From Minisyncoccota bacterium (lineage in GTDB: Bacteria; Patescibacteriota; Minisyncoccia; Minisyncoccales; GWA2-38-27), in assembly GCA_028687715.1 (NCBI GenBank), contig JAQTZP010000001.1, positions 1 through 39,875 of the forward strand: a stretch of DNA of 39,875 nucleotides. The letters are read 5' to 3'. Numbering within the stretch: the stretch's first letter is position 1; each line of letters opens with the position of its first letter. The notes under the pieces are model-generated. The model saw only the letters and a list, made by a program, of their open reading frames with translations. It did not search any database and was not told where the DNA came from. Shown one piece after another: positions 1 through 9,053 of the stretch. Made by a program: the position numbers and the translations under genes.

Positions 1-127
1 AACCAATTATACCCAAAGACAGCTTCAAGAATTAGGTTATGACTTAAAATCAGAGAACTATCTTACTAAAACAGAATATACTCCTACTCTATTGGTTAAG
101 ATAATTAAAGAGAGGTTAAAAGAATAA
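1..127 (+). CDS. C-terminal end of an unknown protein (5' end outside window)
   Basis: An open frame runs from the left edge (first full codon at base 2) to a TAA at 125-127 and gives about 41 residues ending in LVKIIKERLKE. The visible part is charged and probably helical, with no recognisable motif. It stops 5 bases before the pilin-like gene, so it is probably the upstream member of the same transcription unit. The function cannot be inferred from this fragment. Confidence 0.55.
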   Translation, partial: TNYTQRQLQELGYDLKSENYLTKTEYTPTLLVKIIKERLKE

Positions 128-132
128 CAATT

Positions 133-489
133 ATGCCAAACAAAACACTCCTATTCTCTCTTTCCTTAATAATCCTATTAATCAACCCTTTAACAGCTGA
201 AGGGATTGATTTATTAAGTCCGCTTGAAAATCCCACAAATCCTTTGGAATGCGATAATATCTTTTGCGTAATAGACAGGCTTATTAATTTCCTGATTATT
301 CTCGCTTTCGGGATTGCCCCGATAATAATAATTACAGCGGGTTATTGCTTTATTACTTCTATGGGCGACCCGGAAAAGATTATAACTGCTAAAAAGCTTA
401 TTCTCTACACATTAATCGGCTTAATCATTATTATCTGCGCTAAGAGCTTGGTTTTTCTCTTTCAGGAGAGTTTAGACGTAAAGCGGTAA
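133..489 (+). CDS. VirB2/TrbC-like pilin subunit, small membrane protein
   Basis: A 118-residue protein with an N-terminal signal-type hydrophobic stretch (about 5-22), a short extracytoplasmic segment with two cysteines (C40, C45), and two further hydrophobic helices (about 51-73 and 89-108). A polar turn with the sequence SMGDPEKI lies between the helices. Small size, signal peptide, two helices and a short polar loop fit the TrbC/VirB2 pilin family. Many Patescibacteria carry such proteins next to type IV secretion or pilus genes, but none is visible here. C40 and C45 could form a disulfide. The ATG has no Shine-Dalgarno site. It is followed by a gene with its own promoter. A generic two-helix membrane protein remains possible. 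Confidence 0.6.
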   Translation: MPNKTLLFSLSLIILLINPLTAEGIDLLSPLENPTNPLECDNIFCVIDRLINFLIILAFGIAPIIIITAGYCFITSMGDPEKIITAKKLILYTLIGLIIIICAKSLVFLFQESLDVKR

Positions 490-494
490 AACTC

Positions 495-523
495 TTGCAA
501 TTATTTAACATTTATTGTATTAT
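495..523 (+). promoter_or_regulatory. Sigma70-type promoter placed for a leaderless transcript
   Basis: TTGCAA (495-500), a 17-base spacer and TATTAT (518-523) match bacterial -35/-10 elements. Only six bases separate the -10 box from the ATG at 530, so transcription would start at or next to the A of that ATG. This favours 530 over the in-frame TTG at 515, which lies upstream of the -10 box. Confidence 0.6.
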
Positions 524-529
524 ATAGCT

Positions 530-3500
530 ATGATAAGCCATAGCAGTTTTATCAGTATTAAAAGGTTATTATTCCTTTCCCTTCTAATTATAGGGATTTT
601 GATTGTTTTTCTCTACGGCATAACTGCATTAAAAGCAATAAAAGAGCAAAGGATTGAACAAGTTGTGGCAGAGAAAAAGAACAACGGTATAAATATATCT
701 CAGAACTTTAAAGAATTAGAGATATTAGTTAAAGAAAAGAACCTAGATAAGCTTAAATTAAAATCAAAAGAGTTAAAAGATAATTACGAGAAAATAATAC
801 AAGACTTATTAGATACAAAAGAGTATTTAGAAAACAATAATATCAATCCCATTATCATAGCCAGGTTAGACAACTATCTAAATAAATACCAGTCAGATAT
901 AGGGGAGATAGTGGATAATTTAGATAAAGCTAAAGATTTAAAAGACTATGAAGGAGAAATGTCTTCTATTATAGGCATTAATCAGGATTTAATCTCTGAG
1001 ATACCTTTAAATCCTTATCCTTTTAAAGCGAACAATGACGAAAAAGTAATTAAAAGACAGATTTCTGATTTAAAGATTCTAAGCAATAGTTTAAAGATAG
1101 GGGATATCAAGCTAAATGAAACTCAATCAGGCGAGTTGGAGAATATCTTATCGCCTTTTTTTGTATCCCAAAACATAGAAACCATACCTTCTGAATATCT
1201 ATCAGAAACAGAAGAGATACAATTTACTCAAAGCATTAAGGATTTGGCAGATTCTTTGGATAAAGACCCTTTAACTATCCTAAACTATGTAAGAAGCAAC
1301 ATAGATTATGTCCCTTATTACGGTCTGAAGAAAGGTTCAGATTCAACATTGATAGAGAAAGCTGGGAATGACTTTGACCAGGCATCTCTCTTAATAGCCT
1401 TATTAAGATACTCTGGCTATCCAGCTAAATACAAATATACTCGAGTTAAATTAAGCCTAAATGATACAATGAATCTATTAGGTATAGATGACCCAATATC
1501 AGCTGCTAAAATACTATCTAACACCCATATCCCTTATACCCTATATACAGACTTAAACGGAAATCCTTTATTCTTTGTTTTAGACCATATCTACATAGAA
1601 GCATACCTAACCTATGATTACTCAAGAGGAATAAATCAGACTGATAAAGATAAAACCTGGGTTTCGATGGATCCAAGTCTAAAAACAACTTATCACTCTC
1701 AATTAATAGATATAATTGATGAGATGAATTTCAATGAGAGTGTATTCTATGAGAAATACCTTAAAGGTGATTACAACAATTTAAAACCAATAGGGGCATA
1801 CAAACAAGAGATAACATTCTATTTAACAGCTAACCATCCTGATTTAACTTATGAGGATATTTTAACCAAATCATACAAGAATAAGGAGAATCTGGAGTTT
1901 ATCCCAAATACCCTGCCTTACGAGATAATAGAAAATATCTCAGAATATTCTCAAATACCAGATAATTTAAAGCATAAGATAGAATTTAAATTAATAAATA
2001 ACAATCAAGAATTATTAAGCTATACAACTAATGTAGATAATATTGCCAATAAGCAGATAATCATTGATTATCCAGCAGCCACCCAGCAAGACCAAGATGT
2101 AATAGACCTTTATGATTCTATCTATGATATTATTCCCTTATCAATAGTTAACGTTAAGCCGTCGGTTAAGATAAATGGAGAGATTAAAGCAGTAGGAAAC
2201 CCAATAAGTTTAGGAGAAAAAGAGACGTTATCAATGAGATTTCTGATGCCTAAAAAAGAAAATAATGTAATAATAGATTATGAAGAGGATAAAATAGAAA
2301 AAGAAGCTGTCTCAGGAAATACTGAAGCTATAGCTATTAACACCGATAGAATAATTCTGCCAGAGACAAGGCCAAGTCAAGATACTCAAACCAATGAATT
2401 TATTTCGTCTCAAAAGCTGTACAGAACAGCCTTAGATTATTTATACAGGTTAGAAAGCTCTCATAATGAATTATCTCAAACATTGGGGGCTGGATTTGTA
2501 AATTCAGCTGTAAGGGCCATAGTCTTTAATGGAATAGAGATAAATTACCAGAATAATGAGCCTTACAGCTTTAACTGGAAAGGATTAAGGATAGATTCTT
2601 CAGCCAAGATTAACTACTATTCTCATTTTACAGAGATAAACAAGAACAAGAAAAGATTCCTATGCTTATTTGGCTTAGAATCCTCTTTAAATGAATCATC
2701 TATCTTTGAAGATGATTATGATATTGAATCTATATCTACTGTTAAAGGATTAAGATTGATTAATCAAGGGAATATACCTGATACAAATGTAGTAAAGATT
2801 ACCAAAGACAACAGATATATCATAGATACCTTAGATATATCTCAAGAATTAAAGAACAAGTTTAAGACATCCATAGATAAAGGAAACGTCATCTATACCC
2901 CTGATAAAAAGATAACCTATCATAGCTTTCAAGGAATGGTATATATAGATATTAACCCCAATACATCAGAAGGAGGATACATCATAGGAGAAGGGTTAAA
3001 TGGTGGGTATACGGTAGAGAACTTTGCTACAGTTATGATGAAATTCTTTGCAGAACGTTTATCTAATCTAACAGCAGAAATTATCTCTCCAACTCAAGGA
3101 CAAGTCTTTACCCAAGGAGATAAGATATATTTTAATATTCATTATGAAGGAAATGACAATGAGGCTTGTTATAACTGGTACGAACAAGGTGTTCTTGATA
3201 CCTCATTATATGCAATAGGGGAGCTTGGTTTAAAGACAGGTTATGGGACGGATAAGGTGGTGGAGGTGGTGATTATTGAACGTATTCCCGATGATGGTGG
3301 TGATGATCCAATAAAAATATCTGAAGATTTTAATCCAAAATTCATCATTAAAAATACGGCTTTCAATAATAATTCCATGACTGAACAAGAAATTCAATCA
3401 TTTTTAGATGAAAAAGGAGGGAATAATCCCAATCATATTTCAAAAAGAGTATTTGATGGTCATAAAGTAGCTTATTGGATTAAAAAAGGGGCGGATTTAG

Positions 3501-3907
3501 GAGGAATTAATCCCAAGATTTTATTAGCTAAGATGCAAACCGAGCAAGGATTAATAATAGGGCCTCGTTCTATAAGTCCTGAACAGGAATGGATAGATTG
3601 GGCTATTAACGCCGGTTATACAGAAGATATAGTTTATGCAAGATATAAAGGATTTATTACGCAAATGGTTTTGGGTTCTCAAGAATTTTTAAGGAGGTGG
3701 TATGATAAAGCTAGTGACTTTGATTACCTGCTTAAAATTGATATCAATGAAACTACTACAGATAATTGGCAACCTATAAAAGTATTAAACGCCGCTACTT
3801 TCTCCTTGTATAAATTTACGCCTCATATTTATGAAGGAGGAAGACTCGTATATACTATTTATAATAATTTTTTTGGAATAAACGATCTCGGAGGAATAAT
3901 AGAATAA
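530..3907 (+). CDS. Large membrane-anchored surface protein: degenerate transglutaminase-like domain plus C-terminal lysozyme-like domain
   Basis: A protein of 1125 residues counted from the ATG at 530. One N-terminal membrane helix (about 8-30) is followed by a Lys/Glu-rich, probably coiled-coil region (about 35-130). A transglutaminase-like domain follows (about 225-385). The usual catalytic Cys position, in a GxCxxxA-type motif, reads GNDFDQA with Asp281 at that site, while the family His (H353) and Asp (D381) are kept, so classical cysteine chemistry is unlikely. A long beta-rich middle of unknown type follows. After a Gly/Asp-rich linker (about residue 925) the last 190 residues resemble lysozyme-like domains of large actinobacterial and CPR surface proteins. 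Matching motifs are SMTEQEIQSFLD, INPKILLAKMQTEQG with candidate catalytic Glu1005, and SLYKFTPHIYEGG. It is probably outside the membrane and involved in wall remodelling or host contact; the substrate is unknown. Confidence 0.65.
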   Translation: MISHSSFISIKRLLFLSLLIIGILIVFLYGITALKAIKEQRIEQVVAEKKNNGINISQNFKELEILVKEKNLDKLKLKSKELKDNYEKIIQDLLDTKEYLENNNINPIIIARLDNYLNKYQSDIGEIVDNLDKAKDLKDYEGEMSSIIGINQDLISEIPLNPYPFKANNDEKVIKRQISDLKILSNSLKIGDIKLNETQSGELENILSPFFVSQNIETIPSEYLSETEEIQFTQSIKDLADSLDKDPLTILNYVRSNIDYVPYYGLKKGSDSTLIEKAGNDFDQASLLIALLRYSGYPAKYKYTRVKLSLNDTMNLLGIDDPISAAKILSNTHIPYTLYTDLNGNPLFFVLDHIYIEAYLTYDYSRGINQTDKDKTWVSMDPSLKTTYHSQLIDIIDEMNFNESVFYEKYLKGDYNNLKPIGAYKQEITFYLTANHPDLTYEDILTKSYKNKENLEFIPNTLPYEIIENISEYSQIPDNLKHKIEFKLINNNQELLSYTTNVDNIANKQIIIDYPAATQQDQDVIDLYDSIYDIIPLSIVNVKPSVKINGEIKAVGNPISLGEKETLSMRFLMPKKENNVIIDYEEDKIEKEAVSGNTEAIAINTDRIILPETRPSQDTQTNEFISSQKLYRTALDYLYRLESSHNELSQTLGAGFVNSAVRAIVFNGIEINYQNNEPYSFNWKGLRIDSSAKINYYSHFTEINKNKKRFLCLFGLESSLNESSIFEDDYDIESISTVKGLRLINQGNIPDTNVVKITKDNRYIIDTLDISQELKNKFKTSIDKGNVIYTPDKKITYHSFQGMVYIDINPNTSEGGYIIGEGLNGGYTVENFATVMMKFFAERLSNLTAEIISPTQGQVFTQGDKIYFNIHYEGNDNEACYNWYEQGVLDTSLYAIGELGLKTGYGTDKVVEVVIIERIPDDGGDDPIKISEDFNPKFIIKNTAFNNNSMTEQEIQSFLDEKGGNNPNHISKRVFDGHKVAYWIKKGADLGGINPKILLAKMQTEQGLIIGPRSISPEQEWIDWAINAGYTEDIVYARYKGFITQMVLGSQEFLRRWYDKASDFDYLLKIDINETTTDNWQPIKVLNAATFSLYKFTPHIYEGGRLVYTIYNNFFGINDLGGIIE

Positions 3908-3942
3908 TCTATTAGTTAAAATAATTAATTAACAATAAAAAT

Positions 3943-4830
3943 ATGATAAATATTAAACCTAAAATTTCAATTTTATTTTTAGTTCTAGTCGGAATAATTA
4001 TGATATTTATTAGTTTGTATTTTCTTAGAAAGATACAAGAAGAATCAATAATTCCTGGATGGCCGATAGAACAAGAAGAGAATAGGCAAAGGGAGATAGC
4101 TGTTTTAAAACAGGTTTTTAGAGATAATAGTAATATTAATTATATACAAAAAAATCAGTATAAGATATATAGTAACGATAAAATAGAGTATAGTATAATA
4201 GATAATTCTCCAATTAAAGAAAAAAGAGTAGATATTAAATTACTAAATATGGATTTATATGAAAACGGGGAGAATGAAATTATAGCCTTAACATCACTTA
4301 TATTTAATGGAGACACTTGTACTGCTTGTCGATCTAGATTTTATATTAATATTTTAAAGAAAGAAAAGGAAAAATATATTATTCTAAACGAACAAGAATT
4401 TAAATCATTAGAAAGTAATTTATTTCTATCGGATATAAAAATAAAAAATGCTGACCTATTAGATATTAATAATGACAATGTAAAAGAAATTAAAATCACT
4501 TTTCGAGTAGACGATTTTCTTGGGTTAGATAAAATAAAACATGTTATTTTACAATGGCAAGAAAATAAATTTAAAGTAATTTGGCAACAAGTTATTCATA
4601 TTAATATGGATAACTATGGCAGATTACTTGAAGAAGATAAGGAAAACCAAGATACAACTTATGCTTTTGAAAAATCGGATGGAGATTACCCTAATATTAT
4701 TGTAGAAAAATATATATATAAAAAATCAGGTATAGAATTAAATCCTCCTGGAAAAGAAAAACTAATCTACAAGTGGAATTCAGAAAAAAAAGAATATTAC
4801 CTTTTTAAAGAAGAAAAAATAACAGAATAA
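3943..4830 (+). CDS. Membrane-anchored protein of unknown function
   Basis: A 295-residue protein with one N-terminal membrane helix (about 9-29) and a hydrophilic, Lys/Glu/Asn-rich remainder predicted to be extracytoplasmic. Two features stand out: a CTAC pair (C126, C129), and a calcium-loop-like DINNDNVKE (D174-E182) in a LLD-x-N-x-D context of the kind seen in FG-GAP/VCBS-type repeats. The order (beta strand, then LLDINNDN) suggests one repeat blade, but a full propeller is not evident. It lies between two giant surface proteins on the same strand, 35 and 32 bases away, so it probably belongs to the same surface locus. No Shine-Dalgarno site precedes the ATG. Confidence 0.5.
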   Translation: MINIKPKISILFLVLVGIIMIFISLYFLRKIQEESIIPGWPIEQEENRQREIAVLKQVFRDNSNINYIQKNQYKIYSNDKIEYSIIDNSPIKEKRVDIKLLNMDLYENGENEIIALTSLIFNGDTCTACRSRFYINILKKEKEKYIILNEQEFKSLESNLFLSDIKIKNADLLDINNDNVKEIKITFRVDDFLGLDKIKHVILQWQENKFKVIWQQVIHINMDNYGRLLEEDKENQDTTYAFEKSDGDYPNIIVEKYIYKKSGIELNPPGKEKLIYKWNSEKKEYYLFKEEKITE

Positions 4831-4862
4831 AAATCAGAAAAGATTGAGTTTTAGTTAAAACA

Positions 4863-7800
4863 ATGAATAATCATTTAATAAAACCCATAGCATCCATTAT
4901 AGTGGTTAGTTCTATGCTCACCGGTTTTGGAGTTAGGATTTTAGCAGAAGAAACTACCCCTTTTATGCCTGAAGAAAACCCTTCCGAGATAATATATCTA
5001 GATTTCAAAGACATAAAAGATATTAAGGATTTGCCATCTGGCTTGGAAATAGTTCCTTATCCTTTTAACAAAGAACAAAAAGATAATATCAAAGTAAAGA
5101 TTAAATCTGTCAAAACAGACTCAAAATTAGATAAAGAAGCAGGATTAGAAGATAGTCCTGAATTTAGAATTTTAAATACAGGGCCGTCAGATCCAGTATA
5201 TACAGGAACTAATTGGCTTAAAAGAAGCCAAGATGTCTCAGGTTCTTGGAATAAAGGAGCAAAGACAGAGACAATAGATACATTATCTGTTTTAACTTAT
5301 CTTAAAAAGATAGAAGGAGAAGGTAGCTCCACTGAATATGTAAAAGGAATAGACTGGTTAAATTTAACCTATCCTGAAAACAATGATTATTTAGCTGAAA
5401 AAACAACTATTTTATCCCAAGCAGGTCAGGATACAAGCTTTTTATCAAGCTTTTTAGCAAGCCAAATCAATGAAAGTGATAATGGCTTCGGCTTTAAAAA
5501 AGATTATCATAGCGATATCATAACTACTTCAAAGGTATTAAAGATGATAAGTTCGACCAATTACGTTGATCCAGGAAACGACCCAATATATACCTTAAAA
5601 TCAGTTTTAATCTATATTTTAACATCCCAGAATCCCGACGGAGGCTGGCCCAAGATAAGAGGAGGCTTAAGCGATATTAAAACCACAGCTTTGGTGTTAG
5701 ACGCTTTAAAGCCATACAAGAACTATTCTGTATCAGGAATATCAGGAGGGGATATAATAATTAAGACAAAGATAGATTTAGGCATAAATTATCTTAAAAA
5801 CACCCAAAGCCCTGATGGAACTTGGTTTGACCTTGAAACTACGTCAATTGCCTATGATGTATTGATAGATTACAATCAACCTCCCGCATACAATCAAGAA
5901 ACCTTAAATTATATTCTTTCAAATCAGACGATTGACGGATACTTCATAAATCAGGATATTTATCTTACTGCCAAAGCTCTTCAATCCTTGGCAAAACCAG
6001 ATATTAGTGTCAGTGAGATTGCAAATATTTCTCAATTAAATCCCAATGAGCCGGCAACTATTAGAGTTGTATTTTCTAATATCGGATATTACAATTCAGA
6101 GCCTATTAATTTTAATACAGAGCCTCATCATCTGCATTTAATTATTGATTCAAAGGAAGTCGCTCTCGAATATGGAGAATATCTGCCGGAGCAGATTATT
6201 CTTTCTCATGATTCTGAAATAGAACTAGAGATTGAGATTTTAAATATGTCATACGGCTCCCATAGGATAGAGTTTGTTGTAGATTATAGCGGTGTTGAGT
6301 TTGAGAAAGACAATAACCAAAAGAGCGTAGAATTATTTTTTGACAACCAAGACTTTAACGGACCAGAACCTCCAACTTTTTTAGGCAGTCAGACGCATCA
6401 GAATCCCAATTCAATCATGGTTTACTGGAATTACAGCAAAAATCCGTCAGTAAAGTATTATCGTTTATTCGTAGGAACGTCTTCTGGAATTTATTCTGGA
6501 TATTATGATCTTGTCAGTCCTTCCAATACAATCGTAATATCCAACTTTAGTCCCGATACTACCTATTACTTTTCTGTAGCCGCTCTTTATGAGGATGGTC
6601 AAAGAGGAGATTATTCAATGGAGACATATGCTAAGGCATATAATAATCCCGACGAATATAAAGGAACTATTAATTTTTCCCCAAAAGACAATAATGGGGA
6701 ACTTCTCTATGACGTATCGCTCCTTTTCTTTGTAGGAGATGATCTAAACACTGGAAATTCTAATCCAGTATCAATTACAAGATATCCGGGCCATTATTGG
6801 CTTAATGCGTATAAATCAATGTACAGCGATGTTTCTCAAAAGATAGAATTTAAAGCAGACCAGATATTTGACAAAGACCTCATCTTAAAAATCGTTGATT
6901 ATTATCCGCCTGACCAAATTACTTCTTTAAGAGCTTATGGAGGAGATGGGGAAATAACCTTAAAGTGGTTTAGAGCTGGCAACTCTGATGATTTTAAGAA
7001 CTTTAATATCTACCGCTCAAATTCTGAAATAACCAATGTTTCGCAGATGATTCCAATAGACACCTCTATTGTAGAAAACAATATAATAAATCAATTTATT
7101 GACAATGATATCATCAATGGATTAGATTACTATTACGCTGTGACAATGGTTGATAAGGCAGGCAATGAAGATAAAGAGGTAATTGACGCAGGTCCAGTAA
7201 GAGCGAATTCAGCTCCCATAATCTCAAATATCACTGCATTTCAAGACAGCTTTGGCAGAGTTCAAGTTCAATATGATTCAAAAGACAATGAACAGACTAA
7301 TATCTTGGTAGAATTAGAATACTTTACTGGAATCATTTGGCAAAAAACTAATAATACACAAGGCACAGGACTTCAAAATACAGGCTCTAAAAAACTCATA
7401 ACTTGGGATGTAAAATCAGATTACCCTGACTATGAAGGAAATCTAAAGATAAGGATAAAAGCTGATGATAAAGAACCGGTAAACAATACATGCAATTTAG
7501 AGAGCAATGAGTTTTCAATTGATACTTTGGGTCCAAGTAATTTATCTGTAAAAGTTAATTCCAGAAGAGATTTAGTTGTTGATTTGGATTTATACGCTGA
7601 TAGCGGAGTTTCAGAGATGTCCCAGATGCGTTTTTCAAATGACTCTGATTTCAACTACGAGCCAGATAACTGGAGCGCTTGGGAGCCTTATTCGGATTTA
7701 AAACAGAATTTTGTTTTGCCAGAGAATACAAAAGAAGGAAAGGCAAGAATAATAGTTGAATTTAAAGACTCTAAAAGCAATACAGTTTTAATATCAAAAG

Positions 7801-9017
7801 ACATAAGCGGCTTAATAGCTTATTATTCCTTTGAATTAAATGCAGACGATCTAAGCGGCAATCAAAATAACGGAATTATCTACGGAAGCCCTGTATTTAC
7901 AGAAGGCAAAAGCGGAGAGGCTATTCAATTAGACGGAACAGACGATTATGTAAAAGTAAACAGCTTATTTTCAAATCCAATAGACGGAATGACCTGGAGT
8001 GCTTGGGTAAAGTCTCCTAAATCTGGCAGTAAAGGCATGTTTATCTTAGATCAAAGAGAAAACAATGAAGGGTTCCAGCCAATATACATAGGTTCATCAG
8101 GAGACCTTCAGTTTTATTCAAGCGATACCAAAGATAATAGTTATTTTGATACTAATATTAAAACAGATACCTGGCATCATATTGTAATGGTTTTGAAACA
8201 GAACAATGTTTACTGTTATGTCAACGGCAACCTTATTGCTGTTAAGTCAGACACTCAAAAGGACTTTACAGCTAAGAACCTATTCATTGGAACAAGGCAC
8301 AACCTCAATTATTATTACGAAGGCATTATTGATGAATTAAAAGTATGGGGTTATGCTTTAGAGGAAGATAAAATTAAACAGGAATATGAAGAATCCGGCC
8401 TTATCTCTTATTATGCTTTCGAAGATAATGTCAGAGATTCAAAAGGAGAAAATAACGGAATATTGTTCGGCAGTCCCCAGTTTATTGAAGGCAAATCAGG
8501 CAAAGCAATAAGATTAGACGGAATAGATGATTATGTAAAAATCCCATACAACCCTTCATTATATTCAGATATAATGACTATCAGCTTCTGGGCCAAATCA
8601 AACAAGAGTGATTATGCCATTAACTCCTATCCTATATCTATGTGGGACTATGCCGCTAATAAAAGAATGTGGGCATTATATATCCCTGCTTTAACTGATA
8701 AATGGAGCATATTTACAAGCTCTGATGGAGGATACAAGCTTACCTCTACCAGAAGCACCGATACTGCTATAGACACTAACTGGCATAAATATGATATAGT
8801 TAGTGATAATCTCAATAAAACCTGGCATATCTATATAGATGGAGCATATTCTCAAACATTAACCCAATATTACTCATATACTGATAAAAACTCTTCCTTA
8901 ACCGTAGGAGGACTCATAGGAAACAATTACTTTGATGGGTTAATAGATGAGGTTAAGATTTACAATTACTGCTTAGATAAAGAAAAGATTAAAAGGGATT
9001 ATGAGGGTTTAGAATAA
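4863..9017 (+). CDS. Giant secreted multidomain surface protein (cyclase-like repeats, CARDB, FN3, two LamG)
   Basis: A 1384-residue protein with a cleavable-looking signal peptide (about 1-28, ending VRILAEE). Reading on: alpha-helical repeats of the squalene-cyclase/prenyltransferase type (about 115-385; NWLKRSQ, SQNPDGGWP and TQSPDGTWF, the Q-x-x-DGxW signature). Next come a CARDB-like adhesion domain (about 385-500), a fibronectin type III domain (about 505-600), a beta domain (about 600-680), a second FN3-like domain (about 685-780), more beta sandwich, and two consecutive LamG/concanavalin-like domains (about 983-1177 and 1178-1384). No sortase motif or C-terminal membrane helix is visible, so how it stays on the cell is unclear. 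The repeat domain lacks the surroundings of a terpene cyclase and is better read as a scaffold. The composition suggests adhesion, possibly to glycans. Confidence 0.7.
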   Translation: MNNHLIKPIASIIVVSSMLTGFGVRILAEETTPFMPEENPSEIIYLDFKDIKDIKDLPSGLEIVPYPFNKEQKDNIKVKIKSVKTDSKLDKEAGLEDSPEFRILNTGPSDPVYTGTNWLKRSQDVSGSWNKGAKTETIDTLSVLTYLKKIEGEGSSTEYVKGIDWLNLTYPENNDYLAEKTTILSQAGQDTSFLSSFLASQINESDNGFGFKKDYHSDIITTSKVLKMISSTNYVDPGNDPIYTLKSVLIYILTSQNPDGGWPKIRGGLSDIKTTALVLDALKPYKNYSVSGISGGDIIIKTKIDLGINYLKNTQSPDGTWFDLETTSIAYDVLIDYNQPPAYNQETLNYILSNQTIDGYFINQDIYLTAKALQSLAKPDISVSEIANISQLNPNEPATIRVVFSNIGYYNSEPINFNTEPHHLHLIIDSKEVALEYGEYLPEQIILSHDSEIELEIEILNMSYGSHRIEFVVDYSGVEFEKDNNQKSVELFFDNQDFNGPEPPTFLGSQTHQNPNSIMVYWNYSKNPSVKYYRLFVGTSSGIYSGYYDLVSPSNTIVISNFSPDTTYYFSVAALYEDGQRGDYSMETYAKAYNNPDEYKGTINFSPKDNNGELLYDVSLLFFVGDDLNTGNSNPVSITRYPGHYWLNAYKSMYSDVSQKIEFKADQIFDKDLILKIVDYYPPDQITSLRAYGGDGEITLKWFRAGNSDDFKNFNIYRSNSEITNVSQMIPIDTSIVENNIINQFIDNDIINGLDYYYAVTMVDKAGNEDKEVIDAGPVRANSAPIISNITAFQDSFGRVQVQYDSKDNEQTNILVELEYFTGIIWQKTNNTQGTGLQNTGSKKLITWDVKSDYPDYEGNLKIRIKADDKEPVNNTCNLESNEFSIDTLGPSNLSVKVNSRRDLVVDLDLYADSGVSEMSQMRFSNDSDFNYEPDNWSAWEPYSDLKQNFVLPENTKEGKARIIVEFKDSKSNTVLISKDISGLIAYYSFELNADDLSGNQNNGIIYGSPVFTEGKSGEAIQLDGTDDYVKVNSLFSNPIDGMTWSAWVKSPKSGSKGMFILDQRENNEGFQPIYIGSSGDLQFYSSDTKDNSYFDTNIKTDTWHHIVMVLKQNNVYCYVNGNLIAVKSDTQKDFTAKNLFIGTRHNLNYYYEGIIDELKVWGYALEEDKIKQEYEESGLISYYAFEDNVRDSKGENNGILFGSPQFIEGKSGKAIRLDGIDDYVKIPYNPSLYSDIMTISFWAKSNKSDYAINSYPISMWDYAANKRMWALYIPALTDKWSIFTSSDGGYKLTSTRSTDTAIDTNWHKYDIVSDNLNKTWHIYIDGAYSQTLTQYYSYTDKNSSLTVGGLIGNNYFDGLIDEVKIYNYCLDKEKIKRDYEGLE
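7809..9017 (+). repeat. Tandem duplication encoding two LamG domains
   Basis: The two copies are 7809-8393 and 8394-9017. Both open with GLI(A/S)YY(S/A)F, both contain EGKSG(E/K)AI and LDG(T/I)DDYVK, and both close with a (G/D)LIDE-(L/V)K(V/I) strand followed by a short KIK-YE helix. The DNA is recognisably related but diverged, so this is an old intragenic duplication rather than a recent repeat. Confidence 0.75.
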
Positions 9018-9053
9018 ATAGTTGCTGAAATTACTGATCAGTTATGTTATGAC

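Noticed and set aside
515-529. TTG start for the large surface protein
   Set aside because: It lies at or upstream of the -10 box; the ATG at 530 fits the promoter and the membrane-helix start.
4863-6000. Terpene cyclase or prenyltransferase enzyme
   Set aside because: DGxW helical repeats are present, but they follow a signal peptide and are joined to adhesion domains, so a scaffold is more likely.
9033-9042. Palindrome ACTGATCAGT between two convergent genes
   Set aside because: No U-tract and only 10 bases; likely chance, so not called a terminator or operator.
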